Assembly: GCF_029581195.1 (NCBI RefSeq)
Contig: NZ_CP120737.1
Span: 6,363,001-6,427,000, forward strand
DNA length: 64,000 nucleotides
Direction: 5' to 3'
Source: Solwaraspora sp. WMMD791
GTDB taxonomy: Bacteria > Actinomycetota > Actinomycetes > Mycobacteriales > Micromonosporaceae
The notes below the pieces were generated by a model. It searched no databases and was not told where the DNA came from. It saw only the letters and a program-made list of their open reading frames with translations. This document shows, piece after piece, positions 17,418-28,033 of this stretch (positions are counted from its first letter, which is position 1; each line of letters starts with the position of its first letter). The position numbers and the translations under genes are program-made.

Positions 17418-17444
17418 CATCCGGCTGCCCGAGCCCGGTCGAAT
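17418..17444 (+). promoter_or_regulatory. Predicted SigK-type promoter of the DUF4397-sortase operon
   Basis: CATCC (17418-17422), 17-nt spacer, CGAAT (17440-17444): an exact match to the mycobacterial SigK promoter elements, 73 nt before the DUF4397 start codon. Confidence 0.6.
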
Positions 17445-17517
17445 CCCTCATCGCAAGGCCGACCGCCGAGGGCCCCGGCGCCGGAGCAGAGCTGCCAATC
17501 GTTTCCGAGGAGGAGAA

Positions 17518-18363
17518 ATGCGCGCTACGTACTCTCGCCGGGCCGCTGCCGGCGCGGCTGCCGCCCTCGCCACGTTCGTCGGGCTCAGCGCCGTGACCGC
17601 CACTCCGGCGTTCGCCGCGACGTCCGACGTCTCGGTGGTGCACGGCATCCCGGGCACCCCGGTCGACGTGTACGTCAACGGTGAGCGGACCCTGGAGAAC
17701 TTCCAGCCCGGTGACGTCGCCGGACCCCTCGAACTGCCGGAAGGGTCGTACGACCTGGCGCTGACCCGTCCCGGTGAGCCGGTCGCGGACGCGATCCTGA
17801 CCGCCGACGACGCCGCCGTCCCCGGTGGCGCGAACATCAGCATCGTCGCCCACCTGGGTGCCGACGGCGCGCCGACGATCACCCCGTTCGTCAACGACGT
17901 CTCGGCGACCGACGCCGGGCAGGCCCGGCTGATCGTCCGGCACACGGCGGCGGCCCCCGGGGTCGACGTACGGGCCGGTGGTGAGCCGGTGTTCCGGAAC
18001 CTGACCAACCCCAACGAGGAGTCGGCCGACCTGCCGGCCGGCACCGTCGCTGCGGACGTCGTGCTGACCGGTACCGACACGGTGGTGCTCGGCCCGACCG
18101 ACCTGAACCTCAACGAAGGCACCGCGACGATCGTCTACGCCATCGGCTCGGCCGAGGAGGAGACCCTGAACGTGGTCGCCCAGACCATCTCCGGGCTGCA
18201 CTCGGCGCCGGACGGGGTGCCCAGCGGCACCGGTGGCCTGGCCGACACCGGGTCGAACACCGCCTGGTACCTGGCCGCCACGGTCGGCGTCCTGCTCCTG
18301 GCCGGCGGCGGGCTGTTCGCGGTCCGTCGGCGGGCGGTGGCCGGGCCGGCAGCGCGTCGGTGA
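17518..18363 (+). CDS. DUF4397-domain surface protein with LAxTG sorting signal
   Basis: 281 residues from the ATG at 17518, with GAGGAGGAG directly upstream. It has a signal peptide (cleavage likely after TPAFA), two DUF4397 beta-sandwich units (about 38-130 and 140-225; DVSVVHGIPGTPVDVYVNG and ARLIVRHTAAAPGVDV mark their starts), and a C-terminal sorting signal: LADTG at 241-245, a hydrophobic helix and an RRR tail. LAxTG is the motif used by actinobacterial sortases, and a sortase gene overlaps the 3' end by 4 nt. It is therefore probably wall-anchored by that neighbour. Function of DUF4397 is unknown; adhesion is a guess. Confidence 0.87.
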   Translation: MRATYSRRAAAGAAAALATFVGLSAVTATPAFAATSDVSVVHGIPGTPVDVYVNGERTLENFQPGDVAGPLELPEGSYDLALTRPGEPVADAILTADDAAVPGGANISIVAHLGADGAPTITPFVNDVSATDAGQARLIVRHTAAAPGVDVRAGGEPVFRNLTNPNEESADLPAGTVAADVVLTGTDTVVLGPTDLNLNEGTATIVYAIGSAEEETLNVVAQTISGLHSAPDGVPSGTGGLADTGSNTAWYLAATVGVLLLAGGGLFAVRRRAVAGPAARR

Positions 18364-19013
18364 CGGTTTCCACCAGAGGGGCGCTGGCGGCCGTGGCCGC
18401 CAGCGCCGCCGCCCTGCTGAGCGTCACGTTGGCCGCCTGCGGCACCGACTCCACCGTCGGTGCCGACGAGGTACGGCAGCTGGCCAGCCCGTCGACGTCG
18501 GCCACGGCACCGGCGTCGACCGCGACCGTACCGGTACGCCCCGGCGCGTTGCCCGACCCGGTCGCCGCGCTCGCCCCGACCCGACTGGCGATCCCGGCGA
18601 TCGGTGTCGTCGCCCGGGTCGACCCGGTCGGCGTGGCCGACGACACCGGCGAGTTCGACGTGCCGCCCAGCGTCGACGAGGTCGGCTGGTACCGGTTCGG
18701 CCCCGGGCTGGAGGCGCGGTCCGGTTCGGTGGTGATCGCCGGGCACGTCGACGGCGCCGGTCAGGGACCGGGTGCCTTCTTCCGGCTGCGCGAGCTCGAC
18801 GCCGGTGACCGGATCGAGGTGGCCGCCGGCGACCAGGTGCGCGAGTTCCGGGTGGTGGGCCGGGAGGAGTACGACAAGTCGGTGATCCCACTGGAGCGGT
18901 ACTTCGCCCGCGACGGCGAGGTACGGCTGACCCTGATCACCTGCGGCGGGCCGTTCGACGAGGCGGCCCGGCGGTACCGCAACAACGTCGTGGTCACCGC
19001 CGTACCGGTCTGA
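18360..19013 (+). CDS. Sortase (actinobacterial class E/F)
   Basis: 217 residues from a GTG at 18360, overlapping the DUF4397 stop. Catalytic residues are His129 (VVIAGHVDG), Cys195 ([10 protein letters not shown], the TLxTC signature) and an Arg in EAARRYRNN (about 204-207). The catalytic domain spans about 70-215. The N-terminus is unusual in having a lipobox-like LAAC with Cys27, so the enzyme may be lipid-anchored and not held by a membrane helix. It should cleave LADTG in the upstream protein and join it to the wall. Being cotranscribed with its substrate from a SigK promoter suggests a dedicated pair. Confidence 0.88.
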   Translation: MTVSTRGALAAVAASAAALLSVTLAACGTDSTVGADEVRQLASPSTSATAPASTATVPVRPGALPDPVAALAPTRLAIPAIGVVARVDPVGVADDTGEFDVPPSVDEVGWYRFGPGLEARSGSVVIAGHVDGAGQGPGAFFRLRELDAGDRIEVAAGDQVREFRVVGREEYDKSVIPLERYFARDGEVRLTLITCGGPFDEAARRYRNNVVVTAVPV

Positions 19014-19076
19014 CCGCCACGCGTCACGGACCGGCACCGGTACGGCCGCCGCCGCTGCCGCGTCCGAACCGACGGA

Positions 19077-19082
19077 TAGGCT
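19077..19082 (+). promoter_or_regulatory. -10 box for leaderless cysteine desulfurase gene
   Basis: TAGGCT ends 8 nt before the ATG at 19091, so the transcript should start at or next to the start codon. Confidence 0.5.
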
Positions 19083-19090
19083 TGTCGACG

Positions 19091-20278
19091 ATGGCCTACC
19101 TCGACCACGCCGCGACCACGCCGATGCTCGACGAGGCGGTGGAGACCTACGTCGCCACCGCCCGTCGGGTCGGTAACGCGTCCTCGCTGCACGCCGCCGG
19201 TCGGGCGGCCCGGCGGACGGTCGAGGAGGCCCGGGAGCGGGTCGCCGCCGCGCTCGGCGCGCGACCGTCGGAAGTGATCTTCACAGCCGGTGGCACCGAG
19301 AGCGACAACCTCGCGGTCAAGGGCATCTTCTGGGCCCGGATCGCGGCCGCGCCACAGCGCCGCCGAATCCTGGCCAGCGCCGTCGAGCACCACGCCGTCC
19401 TCGACGCCGTACAGTGGCTCGCCACGCACGAACACGCGGAGGTGACCTGGCTCGCGGTCGACGCCGACGGGCGGGTCGCCGTCGACACCCTGCAGGCCGC
19501 CCTCGACACGGCTGCCGACACCACGGCGCTGGTCAGCGTCATGTGGGCGAACAACGAGGTGGGCACGGTCCAGCCGGTGGCTTCGTTCGCGGCACTGGCC
19601 GCCCGGTCCGGCGTACCACTGCACACCGACGCCGTCCAGGCGGTCGGTCAACTGCCGGTCGACTTCGCCGCCAGCGGCGCGGCCGCGCTCACCGTCAGCG
19701 GGCACAAGGTCGGTGGCCCGGCCGGTGTCGGCGCGTTGCTGCTCGGCCGCGACGTCGCCTGCACTCCGCTGCTGCACGGCGGCGGCCAGGAGCGCGACGT
19801 GCGTTCCGGCACCCTCGACACGGCCGGTATCGCCGCGTTCTCCGTCGCGGTCGAGGTCGCGGTGAAGCGGCAGGCCGAGCACGCGGCGCGGGTCGGCGCG
19901 CTCCGCGACGACCTGGTGGACCGGGTACGTGCGGTGGTGCCGGACGCGGTCTACAACGGTGACCCGGTCGACCGGCTGCCGGGGAACGCCCACTTCTCCT
20001 TCCCCGGGTGCGAGGGCGACGCGTTGCTGCTGCTGCTCGACGCGCAGGGCATCGCCTGCTCGACCGGCTCGGCCTGCTCAGCCGGCGTGGCCCAGCCGTC
20101 ACACGTTCTGCTGGCGATGGCAGCCGACGACGACCGGGCCCGGTCGTCGCTGCGGTTCAGCCTGGGCCACGACTCGACCTCGGCCGAGGTGGACGCGCTG
20201 CTGGCGGCGTTGCCGGGCGCGGTGGACCGGGCCCGGCGGGCCGGCGCGGTCCGGGGCAGCCGATCGGTCACCGGCTAG
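19091..20278 (+). CDS. Cysteine desulfurase (IscS/NifS-like)
   Basis: 395 residues from the ATG at 19091. The N-terminus YLDHAATTP, the PLP lysine in [10 protein letters not shown] (Lys206) and the catalytic cysteine in GSACSAG (Cys329) are all present. It moves sulfur from cysteine onto its own Cys as persulfide. The next gene is mnmA, so the main acceptor is probably the tRNA 2-thiouridine pathway, as for the equivalent mycobacterial pair; a role in Fe-S assembly cannot be excluded. The gene has no room for a ribosome-binding site and appears leaderless. A second TAGGCT box (20276-20281) overlaps its own stop codon and may serve mnmA. Confidence 0.92.
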   Translation: MAYLDHAATTPMLDEAVETYVATARRVGNASSLHAAGRAARRTVEEARERVAAALGARPSEVIFTAGGTESDNLAVKGIFWARIAAAPQRRRILASAVEHHAVLDAVQWLATHEHAEVTWLAVDADGRVAVDTLQAALDTAADTTALVSVMWANNEVGTVQPVASFAALAARSGVPLHTDAVQAVGQLPVDFAASGAAALTVSGHKVGGPAGVGALLLGRDVACTPLLHGGGQERDVRSGTLDTAGIAAFSVAVEVAVKRQAEHAARVGALRDDLVDRVRAVVPDAVYNGDPVDRLPGNAHFSFPGCEGDALLLLLDAQGIACSTGSACSAGVAQPSHVLLAMAADDDRARSSLRFSLGHDSTSAEVDALLAALPGAVDRARRAGAVRGSRSVTG

Positions 20279-20316
20279 GCTCGACAGCGAAGCGACAGCG
20301 GGCAGGAGTGGGTACG

Positions 20317-21390
20317 GTGCGGGTGCTGGCGGCGATGTCCGGCGGGGTCGATTCGGCGGTGGCCGCCGCGCGTGCGGCCGAGGCCGGGCACGATGTGACC
20401 GGGGTGCACCTGGCGTTGGCCCGCAACCCGCAGACGTACCGCACCGGGGCCCGGGGCTGCTGCACCGTCGAGGATGCCCGGGACGCCCGTCGGGCCGCCG
20501 ACGTGATCGGCATTCCGTTCTACGTATGGGACATGGCCGACCAGTTCCACGCCGACGTGGTGGACGACTTCGTCGCCGAGTACGCCGCCGGGCGTACCCC
20601 GAATCCGTGCCTGCGCTGCAACGAGAAGATCAAGTTCGCGGCGGTGCTGGACCGGGCCGTGGCGCTGGGCTTCGACGCGGTGGTGACGGGCCACCACGCC
20701 CGGCTGGGCCCCGACGGTCTGCTGCGCCGCAGCGTCGACGCCGCCAAGGACCAGTCGTACGTGCTCGCGGTGCTGGACCGGGCGCAGCTGGACCGGGCGA
20801 TGTTCCCGCTCGGCGACTCGACCAAGGCGCAGGTGCGCGTCGAGGCCGCTGAGCGTGGCCTGGCGGTGGCCGACAAGCCGGATTCGCACGACATCTGCTT
20901 CATCGCCGACGGCGACACCCGTCGGTTCCTCACCGAGCGGCTCGGCAGCGCCCCCGGTGACGTGGTCGACGCGGTCACCGGGGCGGTCGTCGGCGGCCAC
21001 GACGGGGCCTACGGCTTCACCGTCGGGCAGCGCCGTGGCCTCGGCCTCGGTGCGCCGGCGCCGGACGGGCGGCCCCGCTACGTGCTGTCGATCACACCGG
21101 TCAGCAACACGGTGACCGTCGGCCCGGCCGAGGCCCTGGACGTCAGCACGGTGACCGGCGAGCGTCCGGTGTGGATCGGGGGACCCCGCCCCGACGGTCC
21201 GGTCGAGGCGATGCTGCAGGTCCGGGCGCACGGTTCGGTGGTGCCGGCGGTGGTCGAGGTGAGCGCCGACGGGATGCGGGCCGAGCTACGTCGACCGCTG
21301 CGGGCAGTCGCCGCCGGGCAGGCAATGGTCGTCTACCGGCCGGACCCGGCCGGTGACGTGGTGCTCGGCTCGGCCACCATCACCGGGTGA
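20317..21390 (+). CDS. mnmA: tRNA-specific 2-thiouridylase MnmA
   Basis: 357 residues from a GTG at 20317, with AGGAG 9 nt before it; a GTG three codons earlier is also in frame. The ATP-pyrophosphatase P-loop is [13 protein letters not shown]. The two catalytic cysteines are Cys98 ([12 protein letters not shown]) and Cys194 (SHDICFI), and the C-terminal beta-barrel ends in [18 protein letters not shown]. It adenylates U34 of tRNA Lys/Glu/Gln and replaces oxygen with sulfur supplied by the upstream desulfurase. A structured 64-bp repeat follows the stop by 25 bp. Confidence 0.95.
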   Translation: MRVLAAMSGGVDSAVAAARAAEAGHDVTGVHLALARNPQTYRTGARGCCTVEDARDARRAADVIGIPFYVWDMADQFHADVVDDFVAEYAAGRTPNPCLRCNEKIKFAAVLDRAVALGFDAVVTGHHARLGPDGLLRRSVDAAKDQSYVLAVLDRAQLDRAMFPLGDSTKAQVRVEAAERGLAVADKPDSHDICFIADGDTRRFLTERLGSAPGDVVDAVTGAVVGGHDGAYGFTVGQRRGLGLGAPAPDGRPRYVLSITPVSNTVTVGPAEALDVSTVTGERPVWIGGPRPDGPVEAMLQVRAHGSVVPAVVEVSADGMRAELRRPLRAVAAGQAMVVYRPDPAGDVVLGSATITG

Positions 21391-21415
21391 CCTGCCCGCC
21401 GTTCTCACTTTTTCC

Positions 21416-21479
21416 CGACGATCTTGCAGTTATCGAGAGCATTCGCCCGAATTGTCAATCGATAAGTGCAAGATCGTCG
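21416..21479. repeat. 64-bp imperfect palindromic dispersed repeat, copy 2
   Basis: Arms 21416-21436 and 21459-21479 pair with a single mismatch. The copy has the same length as the one at 81-144 and about 54 of 64 identical bases, with the differences concentrated in the loop. It sits between mnmA and the MetE-like gene. Confidence 0.85.
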
Positions 21480-21510
21480 GGATGTTGGGCGGTGGGCGGG
21501 CGTGAGTGGG

Positions 21511-21516
21511 TAGAGT
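21511..21516 (+). promoter_or_regulatory. -10 box upstream of the MetE-like gene
   Basis: TAGAGT ends 8 nt before the GTG at 21525, the spacing seen at other leaderless genes here. It would place the transcript start at the first codon of a 7-residue leader peptide. Confidence 0.45.
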
Positions 21517-21524
21517 TCGTGGCC

Positions 21525-21548
21525 GTGACCGATCCGAGTGCGCCGTGA
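21525..21548 (+). CDS. Possible 7-residue leader peptide created by a 20-bp duplication
   Basis: GTG at 21525 opens an 8-codon frame (MTDPSAP, stop TGA at 21546-21548) that overlaps the GTG of the MetE-like gene as GTGA. The 20 bp from 21525 are repeated with three changes from 21545, so the leader copies the first codons of the gene it precedes. Translation is not proven; it may be a by-product of the duplication. Confidence 0.35.
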   Translation: MTDPSAP

Positions 21549-22624
21549 CCGATCCAAGTACGCAGAGCGAGCCCCGGCAGAGCGAGCTCGGTGCGCGGGG
21601 CGAGCTCGGTGCGCGGGGCGAGCTCAGTGGGTCCTGGCCGTGGCCGGCGGGTGCCGCCACCGGCATCGGCTCACTGCCCGGCACCGACGTCGCCGAAGCC
21701 CAGCGGATCGTGCTGGGTGAACTGCCGCAGCTGCCGCACCTGGCGGAGCTGCCGGCCAGGGGCCCAGGGGCCGAGCTGATCGGGCGCGGCGCGGCCTTCC
21801 TGGTCGACCTGCCGATCGAGCTGTACGCCGGCCGCTGGCGGGTCGCGGCCCGGCCGGGCCGCGATCTGCGACACGCCCTCGACCTGCGGGAACGCGACCT
21901 CGACCAGTTGACCGAGCAGGCCGACGGGTACGTCGGGCCGGTCAAACTGCAGGCCGCCGGGGTGTGGACACTCGCCGCCAACCTCGACGTCGGGCTTGGC
22001 GGTCGGCTGGTCCGCGACCACGGTGCGGTCCGTGACCTGGCCGCCTCCCTCGCTGAGGGGCTGCGGGCCCACGTCGCCGACGTGACCCGCCGGGTGCCCG
22101 GCGCGAAGGTGCTGCTGCAGCTCGACGAACCAGCGCTGCCCGCCGTACTGGCCGGAGCGGTGCGCACCGACAGCGGACTGCACACCTACCGGGCGGTGGC
22201 CGCCAGCGTCGCCCGGGACCTGCTCGCCGAGGTGATCGCCACGGTCGGCGTACCGGTGGTGGTGCACTGCTGCGCGCCAGCCGTGCCGCTGGCGTTGCTG
22301 CGGGCCGCCGGCGCGGTGGCGGTCGCCGTCGACCTCGACCTGGTCACCGACCTGGATCCGCTCGGTGAGGCGATCGACGCCGGGCTCGGACTGTTCGCCG
22401 GCGCCGTGCCGGGTACACCCCGGCAGCCGGGTGCCGCGCCGACCTCGGCGCAGGCGGCCGACGCCGTGCGTACCCTCTGGTCGAAGCTCGGTTTCCCGGC
22501 GCAGCGGGCCGCCGCGCAGGTCGTGGTGACGCCGGCCTGCGGGCTGGCCGGCGCGACCCCGGCGTACGCGCGGACCGCGCTCGCCGCCTGCCGCGACGCC
22601 GGCCGACGCCTCGCCGAGATGTAA
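21545..22624 (+). CDS. Cobalamin-independent methionine synthase C-domain-like protein
   Basis: 359 residues from a GTG at 21545. An N-terminal repeat (GELGARGELGARGEL) precedes a single UROD/MetE-like TIM barrel starting at ATGIGSLPGTD. Zinc ligands of MetE are recognisable: the H-x-C in VVVHCCAP and the later Cys in VVTPACGLAG. It is half the length of full MetE (about 750 residues) and lacks the N-terminal folate domain, so it cannot be a standard methionine synthase. Its place between mnmA and ligA is like that of Rv3015c in Mycobacterium tuberculosis. A methyltransferase acting on a thiol is the best guess. Confidence 0.7.
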   Translation: MTDPSTQSEPRQSELGARGELGARGELSGSWPWPAGAATGIGSLPGTDVAEAQRIVLGELPQLPHLAELPARGPGAELIGRGAAFLVDLPIELYAGRWRVAARPGRDLRHALDLRERDLDQLTEQADGYVGPVKLQAAGVWTLAANLDVGLGGRLVRDHGAVRDLAASLAEGLRAHVADVTRRVPGAKVLLQLDEPALPAVLAGAVRTDSGLHTYRAVAASVARDLLAEVIATVGVPVVVHCCAPAVPLALLRAAGAVAVAVDLDLVTDLDPLGEAIDAGLGLFAGAVPGTPRQPGAAPTSAQAADAVRTLWSKLGFPAQRAAAQVVVTPACGLAGATPAYARTALAACRDAGRRLAEM

Positions 22625-22674
22625 CGGCACCGAGGGAGCACCGGCGGATCGTCGCGCGTGGTCACTGCAGCGGT

Positions 22675-22680
22675 TACGGT
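22675..22680 (+). promoter_or_regulatory. -10 box for a leaderless small-protein gene
   Basis: TACGGT ends 8 nt before the ATG at 22689, matching the spacing at other leaderless genes in this window. Confidence 0.45.
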
Positions 22681-22688
22681 TGGTGGTG

Positions 22689-22847
22689 ATGAGCTATCAC
22701 GATGACGGCATCGACGGCCCGCCGGAGCGCCCCGGCTGGTGGACGATGTACCGCGGGCTGATCGTCGCCATCGTCGCCGTGGTGTTCGTGCTCTGCTTCC
22801 TGTGGTGCGCCGGCGTGGCCGTGTTCAGCCTGGTGCAGGGCCGGTGA
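22689..22847 (+). CDS. Small single-pass membrane protein (52 residues)
   Basis: An ATG at 22689 opens 52 codons: a polar N-terminus rich in Asp/Pro/Gly with WWTMYRG at the membrane edge, one long hydrophobic helix with three Trp/Cys residues (VVFVLCFLWC), and a short QGR tail. The N-in topology is uncertain. The reading frame stops cleanly and lies between the MetE-like gene and ligA without overlap. A -10 box 8 nt upstream suggests leaderless expression. It is too small to name. Confidence 0.55.
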   Translation: MSYHDDGIDGPPERPGWWTMYRGLIVAIVAVVFVLCFLWCAGVAVFSLVQGR

Positions 22848-25193
<2,346 letters not shown>

Positions 25194-25432
25194 CAGCGGC
25201 GCCGTGAGCGGACCGGCCAGGGCGAATATCGTGCGCCGGCAACAATTGGTCTACGCCATTGCCGCCCGGACCGCAGTATTTCCCACCGGAAGCCGCTGAC
25301 CGCGTCTCAAATCAATCACGACCGCGCTTCGGTCCTGACCCGGTCGCCGGGCGTCCCTAAGGTGTATGGCGTCGGCGCGATGCCCGACCGGGCGAGCCGG
25401 CAACGGCCGGCCAAGCGCGACGGGAGGGGCAG

Positions 25433-27649
25433 ATGGAGGCCGCGGCACTGCGGAACTCCGTACCTCCGGAGCGTGCGCCCCTGTTCTTCGGATACGTCGG
25501 CGGGGTCACCGCGGCTGCGGTCGCTGTCTGCGCCGCACCGCTGATCACGCTGCCGGCGCAGGTCCCGCAGCTGCCGGCCGCGTTCTGGCTGATGGCCGCG
25601 CTCGCGGTGGTCGGCGACGCCCGGCCGTTCACCCCGCCGGGCCGCCGGCGGCGCTCCGAGGTCTTCCCGTCGGTCTGTTTCACCTTCGCGATCCTGCTCG
25701 CCTGGGGGCTCGGCCCGGCCGTCGCGGTGCAGGCGGTCGCGGTGACGGTCTTCGCCTGGCGGGCCCGGCACGTGCCGTGGCGGGCGCTGTTCAACAGCTC
25801 GCAGTACGCGCTGGCGCTCGCCGCCGCCGCGCTGGTCGCCGGGCTGGCCGGGCCGGGTGCCTTCGCCGGCACCACCGACCTGGGCTGGAGTGACGTGGCG
25901 GTGGCGGTCGGCGCGGCCGCCGCCTGGTCGGCGGTCAACTACAGCACCGTCACCCTGGCGATCCGACTGCGCTTCGGCGGCCGGTGGTGGCGGGCGGCGC
26001 AGCGCGGTGTCGGGTTCGAACTGCTCTCCACCGGGTCGTTGCTGCTGCTCGGGCCGGTCCTGGTGGTGGCCGCACAGGCCGATCCGGCATTGATCCCGCT
26101 GGTCCTGGTGCCGCTGTACGCGGTGTACCGGATGGCCGCGCTCGCCAGTGAGCAGGAACGCTCGGCCCGGCTGGACCCGCTGACCGGGCTGGCCAACCGC
26201 AAGGCGCTGATCGTCGAGATCGCCGACCAGGTGCCGGTGCACGCCGAGGCACGTCGACGTGGCGCCACCGACGCGCAGATGGCACTGCTGCTTCTCGACC
26301 TGGACCGCTTCAAACACGTCAACGACGCACTGGGCCATCTGGTCGGGGACCGGTTGCTCGTCGAGGTGGGGCTGCGGCTGGCGATGGTGGTCCGGCCGCA
26401 GGACCTGGTGGTACGCCTCGGCGGTGACGAGTTCGCGATTCTCGCCACCCGGCTGACTGGCGCCGACCAGGCCCGCGACATCGCCGACCAGGTGGTGACC
26501 GCCCTGGCGGAGCCGGTCGCCCTTGACGGGTTGCCACTGGACGTGGGCGGCTCGGTCGGCATCGCCCTCTACCCGGAGCACGGCGAGGACTTCGCCACCC
26601 TGCTGCAGCACGCCGACGTGGCCATGTACGACGCGAAGGACACCGGCGACGGCACCGCCGTCTACGCCGCCGAGTCCGACCACAACTCCCCGGAACGGCT
26701 CAGCCTGCTGGCCGACCTGCGCCGGGTGCTCGACGTCAACGGCGCGCACGCCGCCGACCCCGGCCGGGAGGTCGACGACGTCGGTGAGATCACGATGTAC
26801 TACCAGCCACAGGTGGAGGTCGCCACCGGCGAGGTGGTCGGGGTCGAGGCGCTGCTGCGCTGGCGGCACCCCCGCCGGGGCATGGTCGACCCCGAGGAGC
26901 TGATCAAGGTGGCCGAGCAGAGCGCGGTGATGCGTCTGCTCACCCGCCGGGTCGTCGACGACGTCGTCGAGCAGGTCGCCAAATGGGCGGCGACCGGGAT
27001 CTCGCTGCGCGCCGCAGTCAACGTCAGCGTCCGCGACCTGCACACCGGGGAGATCGCCGACCAGATCGCCGACCGGTTGACCCGCTACAACCTCCCGCCC
27101 GACCAGTTGCAGCTGGAGATCACCGAAGGGGCGTTGATGGCCGACCCACGTCGGGTGCTGGCCACCATCTCCCGGCTCGACGCCATCGGGGTGGCGATCG
27201 CGCTGGACGACTTCGGCACCGGCTACTCGTCGATGCAGCACCTGCGCCGGCTGCCGCTGTCGGAGGTCAAGGTGGACCGGTCGTTCGTACTCGGGATGTC
27301 GACCGACACCGACGACGCGGCGATCGTCCAGTCGGTGATCGAGCTGGCCCGCGCACTGGGACTGCGGGTGGTCGCCGAAGGCGTGGAGGACGAGGCGTCC
27401 TGGCGACGGTTGCACGCCCTCGGCTGCCACGTCGCCCAGGGCTGGTTCTACGCCCGGCCGATGCCGGCCGACGAACTGGTCAGCTGGCTTGCCCGCTACC
27501 GGCCGCTGGCACCCGGCCCGCGCAACGACCCCACCGGCCCGCGCAACGACCCAGGCGACCCGCCGGACCCGCCCGCCGAGGCGCAGGGTGCGACGTCGGC
27601 CGACCCGCCCGACCCGCCCGATGAGCCGACCGGTGTGGCCGAGAAATAG
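25433..27649 (+). CDS. Membrane-bound diguanylate cyclase/phosphodiesterase (GGDEF-EAL)
   Basis: 738 residues from the ATG at 25433 with GGGAGGGG upstream. About seven N-terminal membrane helices (10-225) form a sensor of unknown type. The GGDEF domain is intact (GGDEF at 330-334; RFKHVNDALGH conserved) and has an inhibitory I-site RPQD at 321-324. The EAL domain (EAL at 472-474; EITEGALM, DDFGTGYSS present) is also complete. Both c-di-GMP synthesis and breakdown are therefore possible. The C-terminal 40 residues are Pro/Asp-rich with a 21-bp tandem repeat. It sits between ligA and gatC with its own spacer. Confidence 0.9.
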   Translation: MEAAALRNSVPPERAPLFFGYVGGVTAAAVAVCAAPLITLPAQVPQLPAAFWLMAALAVVGDARPFTPPGRRRRSEVFPSVCFTFAILLAWGLGPAVAVQAVAVTVFAWRARHVPWRALFNSSQYALALAAAALVAGLAGPGAFAGTTDLGWSDVAVAVGAAAAWSAVNYSTVTLAIRLRFGGRWWRAAQRGVGFELLSTGSLLLLGPVLVVAAQADPALIPLVLVPLYAVYRMAALASEQERSARLDPLTGLANRKALIVEIADQVPVHAEARRRGATDAQMALLLLDLDRFKHVNDALGHLVGDRLLVEVGLRLAMVVRPQDLVVRLGGDEFAILATRLTGADQARDIADQVVTALAEPVALDGLPLDVGGSVGIALYPEHGEDFATLLQHADVAMYDAKDTGDGTAVYAAESDHNSPERLSLLADLRRVLDVNGAHAADPGREVDDVGEITMYYQPQVEVATGEVVGVEALLRWRHPRRGMVDPEELIKVAEQSAVMRLLTRRVVDDVVEQVAKWAATGISLRAAVNVSVRDLHTGEIADQIADRLTRYNLPPDQLQLEITEGALMADPRRVLATISRLDAIGVAIALDDFGTGYSSMQHLRRLPLSEVKVDRSFVLGMSTDTDDAAIVQSVIELARALGLRVVAEGVEDEASWRRLHALGCHVAQGWFYARPMPADELVSWLARYRPLAPGPRNDPTGPRNDPGDPPDPPAEAQGATSADPPDPPDEPTGVAEK
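27513..27554. repeat. 21-bp tandem repeat near the 3' end of the GGDEF-EAL gene
   Basis: Two units (27513-27533, 27534-27554) encode GPRNDPT/GPRNDPG in the disordered tail. Confidence 0.8.
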
Positions 27650-27730
27650 ACTCGTCGGGTCCGGTGCCGGCAGGCCACGCCGCGCGACGATCCGGGACGA
27701 CCGTTCCACCACCGTACGAAGGGGGCGCAG

Positions 27731-28030
27731 ATGGCCGCCATCTCCCGCGAGGAGGTCGCGCACCTGGCGCGACTGTCGCGGCTGGCCGTGACCGAGGACG
27801 AACTGGCGACGTTCGCCGGCCAGCTCGACGTCATCCTGCAGTCCGTGGCGCGGGTCGGCGAGGTCGCCGCCGACGACATCCCGCCCACCTCGCACTCGGT
27901 GCCGCTGACCAACGTACTGCGTGAGGACGTCGTCGTCCCCGGCCTGGACCGCGACGCCGCGCTCGCCGCCGCCCCCGACGCCGAGGACGGCCGGTTCCGG
28001 GTGCCGCGCATCTTGGACGAGGAGGTCTGA
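27731..28030 (+). CDS. gatC: Asp/Glu-tRNA amidotransferase subunit C
   Basis: 99 residues from the ATG at 27731, preceded by AGGGGGC. The pattern [15 protein letters not shown], the central QLDVILQSV and the C-terminal [13 protein letters not shown] are typical of GatC, the small belt that wraps GatA and stabilises the GatCAB complex. The complex converts mischarged Glu-tRNA(Gln) and Asp-tRNA(Asn). Three bases separate it from gatA, so the genes are cotranscribed. Confidence 0.95.
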   Translation: MAAISREEVAHLARLSRLAVTEDELATFAGQLDVILQSVARVGEVAADDIPPTSHSVPLTNVLREDVVVPGLDRDAALAAAPDAEDGRFRVPRILDEEV

Positions 28031-28033
28031 GCC

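Noticed and set aside
81-21479. The 64-bp repeats as ends of one composite transposon
   Set aside because: They are not terminal inverted repeats, there is no transposase between them, and the 21 kb between is housekeeping DNA.
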